A stretch of 64,000 bases of DNA from Craspedostauros australis. Taxonomy: Eukaryota > Bacillariophyta > Bacillariophyceae > Mastogloiales > Achnanthaceae. Positions 60,734 to 64,000 of the stretch are shown here, in pieces. The stretch is taken from the NCBI GenBank assembly GCA_026770025.1, contig JAMXDE010000014.1, positions 186,001 through 250,000 on the forward strand. The letters are read 5' to 3'. The notes beneath the pieces were generated by a model. That model was given only the letters and a program-made list of their open reading frames with translations. It was not told the DNA's origin and ran no database searches. Each line of letters starts with the position of its first letter. The stretch's first letter is position 1. The translations under genes and the position numbers were made by a program.

Positions 60734-63700
60734 TTACCAACCCATGATCTTGGATCGTAGGTATTCAAAGACTGCGATGGACAGTCCTTTGGTGAAGATG
60801 TCAGCCAATTGCTCCGGTGTTGCAATATGCTGGATGCAGATGAAACCTGCCTTGACCCAGTACCAAAAGAAATGCCACTTGGTCAGGAAATGCTTGGTGC
60901 GCGCGGTCGGCTGGTGATTGGTGGCGAGAGAAATACAAGCTTGGTTGTCCTCGAAGACAGTGCACTGGAGATTGGTGTGCAGCGGCATGTCGGTGCCGGC
61001 GTTGTTGATCACTTGGCGAATGAGTTGTTGGATGGGAATCAATGTTCGCATTGCCAGGGAGAGAGCGGCGTACTCGGACTCCATCGTGGATAACGCGATC
61101 TCAGTTTGGAGTTTCGACTTCCAGATGAGAGGGCATCCACCCAATGTGATGAGATATCCCGTGCGTGATTTCACCGACACTGGATCTTTGCTGTCCTCAC
61201 GTTGGTAGAGGCCTGCGAAGTCAGCGTCTACGTAGCACTTGAGGTCGAGTTGCCCTGTAGGGCGAACGATGGTGCCCATGGTTTCAGTGTGCTTGAGATA
61301 GCGCATGATGCGCTTGACCGCTTTGGCGTGTGATCGGCGGGGATCGTGTCCGAAGCGAGCGACTTGGGAGACTGCGAAGGCGAGATCGGGACGAGTGTTC
61401 GTTGTGAGGTAGAGCAGCATGCCGACGACAGAGCGGTAGTTCCATTTCTCGTTCATGGCTGGTTCATTCTTGCACTGTCCGAGTGCGAGTTGAGTAGTAG
61501 GTACCGGGCATGGATTGCAGTTCGACATCTTCGTTGTCTCAAGGACCTTTTTGATCAATCCTGGTTGTCGAAGATGGACAGTATCCGCCTTCGGGTCACG
61601 GCAGAGCTCAATCCCCAGGAATTCAGTGAAGCTGCCTTCCTGGGTAAGCTCGAACCCGAGTTCACGCATTGATGCAATGAAGTCGTCAGCGTCCTTCTTG
61701 GTCTTGGAGGCGATTCCTGCATCGTCAACGTAGAGAACGATCATGATGTTGCGCTTGATGAACAAGCATTGCTCTTGGTCGCAGGCTGTGAAGCCGACTG
61801 TGATTAGAGCTCGGATGAGGTGCTCGTACCACAGGCGCGGGGCGATCGTCAATCCGTAGAGACTTTTGCGAAGTCGGAGACAGGTGTTGGGTCCCTTGCT
61901 TGACTTGAAGCCGCGAGGAAGGTGAAGATGCACAGGCTTGTGGATGGAGGCCTGCACGAAGGCATTCGTGAAGTCGATTGACGTGGTTGTCCAACCCATC
62001 ACAATGGATGTGCTCAGGAAGATGCGAACCGATGACCAGGCCACGACTGGCGCGTAGGTGGATGCATCTTCATTCATGAGATCTCCACGGCAACACCAGC
62101 GACCCTTGTACTTCTTGATCGTACCATCCGGCAAGCGCTTGCGACGGAAGACCCAGGTCCCTGGGAAGATTCGATCGTTGACGACGTCGGCCTTTTGAAT
62201 CTCTTCCCATGTTCCCTTTTCGGTAAGTGCCTTGATTTCCTTTTCGGCTGCTTGCATCCACTCATCCTTGTTGTCGTCGCGAATCGCTTCGTCAAAGGAA
62301 AGGGTGTCAGGGTCATTGCTGGATGCCTTGTACGTGGATGAGCGTTCGGCGATATCCAAATCGCCACCTGTTGCGAAGTAGCTCATCATGTGTCCATCAA
62401 CATAAGTTGGGAAGTTTGTTGAGTCTCGTTGTGGCTCGATGATCGAGACAGCATAGGCATGTTGTTCGATGTTAGCCCACGCGTGCTCTGGAATACATGT
62501 TGCTGTGTCCAGGATGGACGATGGGTCAACTTCAAGTGTCGATCCGATTTTGTCGGAGACGCGCGTTGCTGGAGCCATCTTGAGAGGTGCCGTGTTGGTT
62601 TCGATCATCCCTTGGACAAACTTCTCGACTTCGAATGCACTTGGCTGTGGCCATGGCCCTGGACGAATCGTCGTGACTTGGCGACGGAGTAGTTCGAATG
62701 CGAGACGATAGCGATGATTCTCAGAGATGGCGTTCCACACGGAGCGAGTCCTTTTGAAGAATGTGTTTCCACTGATTCTGGATTCGGGAGGAAGAAAACC
62801 CTTCATCATCAAGTATTCCGGATCCTGATACGACCATGGCTCTGGTTTGGCCGATGACATGTAGTCAAAGGCATCGAAGCTGGGGTTCATGATGCCGGTT
62901 CGTATGAAAGCACTCAGTCTGTTGACGAATTGGCCGACGGCGTAGTCAGTCGCTTGTCTCCTGAGGTCGTCACAACGAATCTCGCAGTGAAGGTCGACTT
63001 CGAAGTGTCTCTCCATGTCCGAGTAGAAGTCCTCGTAGACGTCTTGGAATGGCGTTGGTCCCTCTTCGACCATATCGTCTGGATCCGGCTGCCACCAATC
63101 GGCCATGTTGATGCTTGCTTCTTCTGCTTTAGCCGGCTTTGGGGCGAACGTTGGAAGGACGATGTTGGTTGGTTGTGGATTCAACGTATTGAATCGACCT
63201 CGAAGTCTGCGCAATAAGTAGTGAGCGTCCACCTTGAATTGGTGTAGGTCGATGGAGAGAGAGTCGCTGCCTTCGCGTTGGAGAGGTTCGATTGTATGTA
63301 GGCAATCGACGACAGCTTGTGAGAATGTTATGATCGACGACGAGTCGGGGTGCAATTCCCTGGGTGTTGTGGCCTGTTCAATCTCTTCCAAGGTAGCTAC
63401 TGCGGGGCAGAAGTAGTAATCGTCGGTGTCTTCGTCGTCTAACCATGCGGCTTTGCCTCCCATGCGCGCATACGTGAATCGCTTTGGTTGTTTGCGATTT
63501 CTCGTGCTTCGAGGTCTTACTGGCGTTGGTTCAAGCTTAGGCATGATTGGTGTCATGGAACCGGTTTCAGTTGGTGTCGGATCTGAAGGTGGTAATGGAG
63601 TTGCCGGTCCCGAGATTGGTGACTCTCGGAGAGGTGAGTCAAATTGCGGTTGAAGTGTTCGCTGGTCCGGTGACTCTATAGTAGGGTCAGGTACCGGGGA

Positions 63701-64000
63701 CTCATAGGGAGCTCCCTCTGTCGAAGACATTTGCTTGTTGGCTCCCTCTGAAGCTGGCATCGGAGGGGCGAGAGTTTCACTCATGAGATCCGGGATCTGT
63801 TGTGTCGTTGGTTGCGACTCTTTCGCCAATACCTGTGGCGCTCTTTCACGGATGGTTCGTTGGTTTCGCGCCTCAGTTATCGGTGGTGGAGTATTATCGT
63901 CGTTGCGTTGTAACCGGTTGTGGTCTCGCGTGTCTGATGCGAAGGTGTCGTCCTGCTCCATTGATTCCACATCGTCGTCATCAAATGGATATTGAAAGGT
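60734..64000 (-). CDS. Copia Pol (RT and RNase H), partial, open at the window edge
   Basis: The frame is open from the right edge to a TAA at 60734-60736. The N-terminal part in view is a Pro/Thr/Ser-rich linker after the integrase (not in view), then about 350 residues of mostly unassigned sequence. Reverse transcriptase follows with WMQAAEKEIKALTEKGTWEE, TTTSIDFTNAFVQASIHKP, SLYGLTIAPRLWYEHLIRAL and YVDD in IVLYVDDAGIAS. RNase H has CYVDADFAGLY, STMESEYAALSLAMRTLIPI and FEDNQACISLA...RTKHFLTKWHFF. No stop or frameshift is seen, so this copy may be young. There is no true start codon in view. Confidence 0.93.
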   Translation of the reverse strand, partial: TFQYPFDDDDVESMEQDDTFASDTRDHNRLQRNDDNTPPPITEARNQRTIRERAPQVLAKESQPTTQQIPDLMSETLAPPMPASEGANKQMSSTEGAPYESPVPDPTIESPDQRTLQPQFDSPLRESPISGPATPLPPSDPTPTETGSMTPIMPKLEPTPVRPRSTRNRKQPKRFTYARMGGKAAWLDDEDTDDYYFCPAVATLEEIEQATTPRELHPDSSSIITFSQAVVDCLHTIEPLQREGSDSLSIDLHQFKVDAHYLLRRLRGRFNTLNPQPTNIVLPTFAPKPAKAEEASINMADWWQPDPDDMVEEGPTPFQDVYEDFYSDMERHFEVDLHCEIRCDDLRRQATDYAVGQFVNRLSAFIRTGIMNPSFDAFDYMSSAKPEPWSYQDPEYLMMKGFLPPESRISGNTFFKRTRSVWNAISENHRYRLAFELLRRQVTTIRPGPWPQPSAFEVEKFVQGMIETNTAPLKMAPATRVSDKIGSTLEVDPSSILDTATCIPEHAWANIEQHAYAVSIIEPQRDSTNFPTYVDGHMMSYFATGGDLDIAERSSTYKASSNDPDTLSFDEAIRDDNKDEWMQAAEKEIKALTEKGTWEEIQKADVVNDRIFPGTWVFRRKRLPDGTIKKYKGRWCCRGDLMNEDASTYAPVVAWSSVRIFLSTSIVMGWTTTSIDFTNAFVQASIHKPVHLHLPRGFKSSKGPNTCLRLRKSLYGLTIAPRLWYEHLIRALITVGFTACDQEQCLFIKRNIMIVLYVDDAGIASKTKKDADDFIASMRELGFELTQEGSFTEFLGIELCRDPKADTVHLRQPGLIKKVLETTKMSNCNPCPVPTTQLALGQCKNEPAMNEKWNYRSVVGMLLYLTTNTRPDLAFAVSQVARFGHDPRRSHAKAVKRIMRYLKHTETMGTIVRPTGQLDLKCYVDADFAGLYQREDSKDPVSVKSRTGYLITLGGCPLIWKSKLQTEIALSTMESEYAALSLAMRTLIPIQQLIRQVINNAGTDMPLHTNLQCTVFEDNQACISLATNHQPTARTKHFLTKWHFFWYWVKAGFICIQHIATPEQLADIFTKGLSIAVFEYLRSKIMGW

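Larger units (their letters stand above)
59963..64000 (-). mobile_element. Copia element of the AG...CT family, cut by the window edge
   Basis: The 3' LTR (59963-60650) is followed by a purine tract and a long minus-strand Pol frame still open at 64000. The 5' LTR, Gag and integrase must lie beyond the window. The five bases before the LTR are CCACA and should recur after the 5' LTR. Confidence 0.88.

Overview
The window looks like nuclear DNA of a diatom. The evidence is: nuclear genes with N-terminal signal peptides ending in an A-F plastid motif (TAAFQ at 450, EAFSP on the minus strand near 18860); a DUF6824-type gene; a secreted protein with Pro-Ser spacers and a Lys-Ser tail; short GT-AG introns; and several Copia-type retrotransposons resembling the diatom CoDi groups. 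All of this was read by eye. No database search was run, so the lineage is an inference.

Left part (1-9.9 kb). A plastid-targeted gene for a CvfB/YitL-like RNA-binding protein is cut in two by a complete Copia element (841-8350). The element has nearly identical 681-bp LTRs, a 6-bp target duplication and one open 1997-codon Gag-Pol frame. A second, solo LTR of a related family (8760-9508, opposite orientation, also with a 6-bp duplication) sits just behind the broken gene. It is followed by an orphan 3' fragment of a sugar transporter.

Middle part (10-43.6 kb). This is ordinary host gene space on both strands: an ankyrin protein, TRAPPC2 (sedlin, three exons), a Ser/Thr kinase, a small plastid membrane protein (two exons), an NSUN-type RNA cytosine methyltransferase, the splicing factor RBM22/SLT11, a large disordered protein, a sulfotransferase-like type II membrane protein, a DUF6824 protein, GDP-mannose 4,6-dehydratase (three exons), a mitochondrial basic protein, a disordered protein with a folded C-terminus, a RING1-like Polycomb E3 ligase and the RNA polymerase subunit RPB5. 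Two arrays of 20-bp palindromic repeats lie at 34.3 and 36.4 kb.

Right part (43.6-64 kb). This is a retrotransposon-rich stretch. A decayed Copia element (about 45.0-52.6 kb) has been hit by two later LTR elements that survive as solo LTRs. Each has a 5-bp target duplication, and in each case the pol frame matches on the two sides. Another solo LTR lies at 52.9-53.6 kb. A third Copia family with unusual AG...CT LTR ends runs off the right edge (59963-64000). One host gene sits among them (54183-58115, five exons). It encodes a secreted protein related to gametolysin (peptidase M11) that has lost its zinc-binding motif and carries a duplicated C-terminal module and a silaffin-like Lys-Ser tail. 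I saw no tRNA, rRNA or CRISPR.
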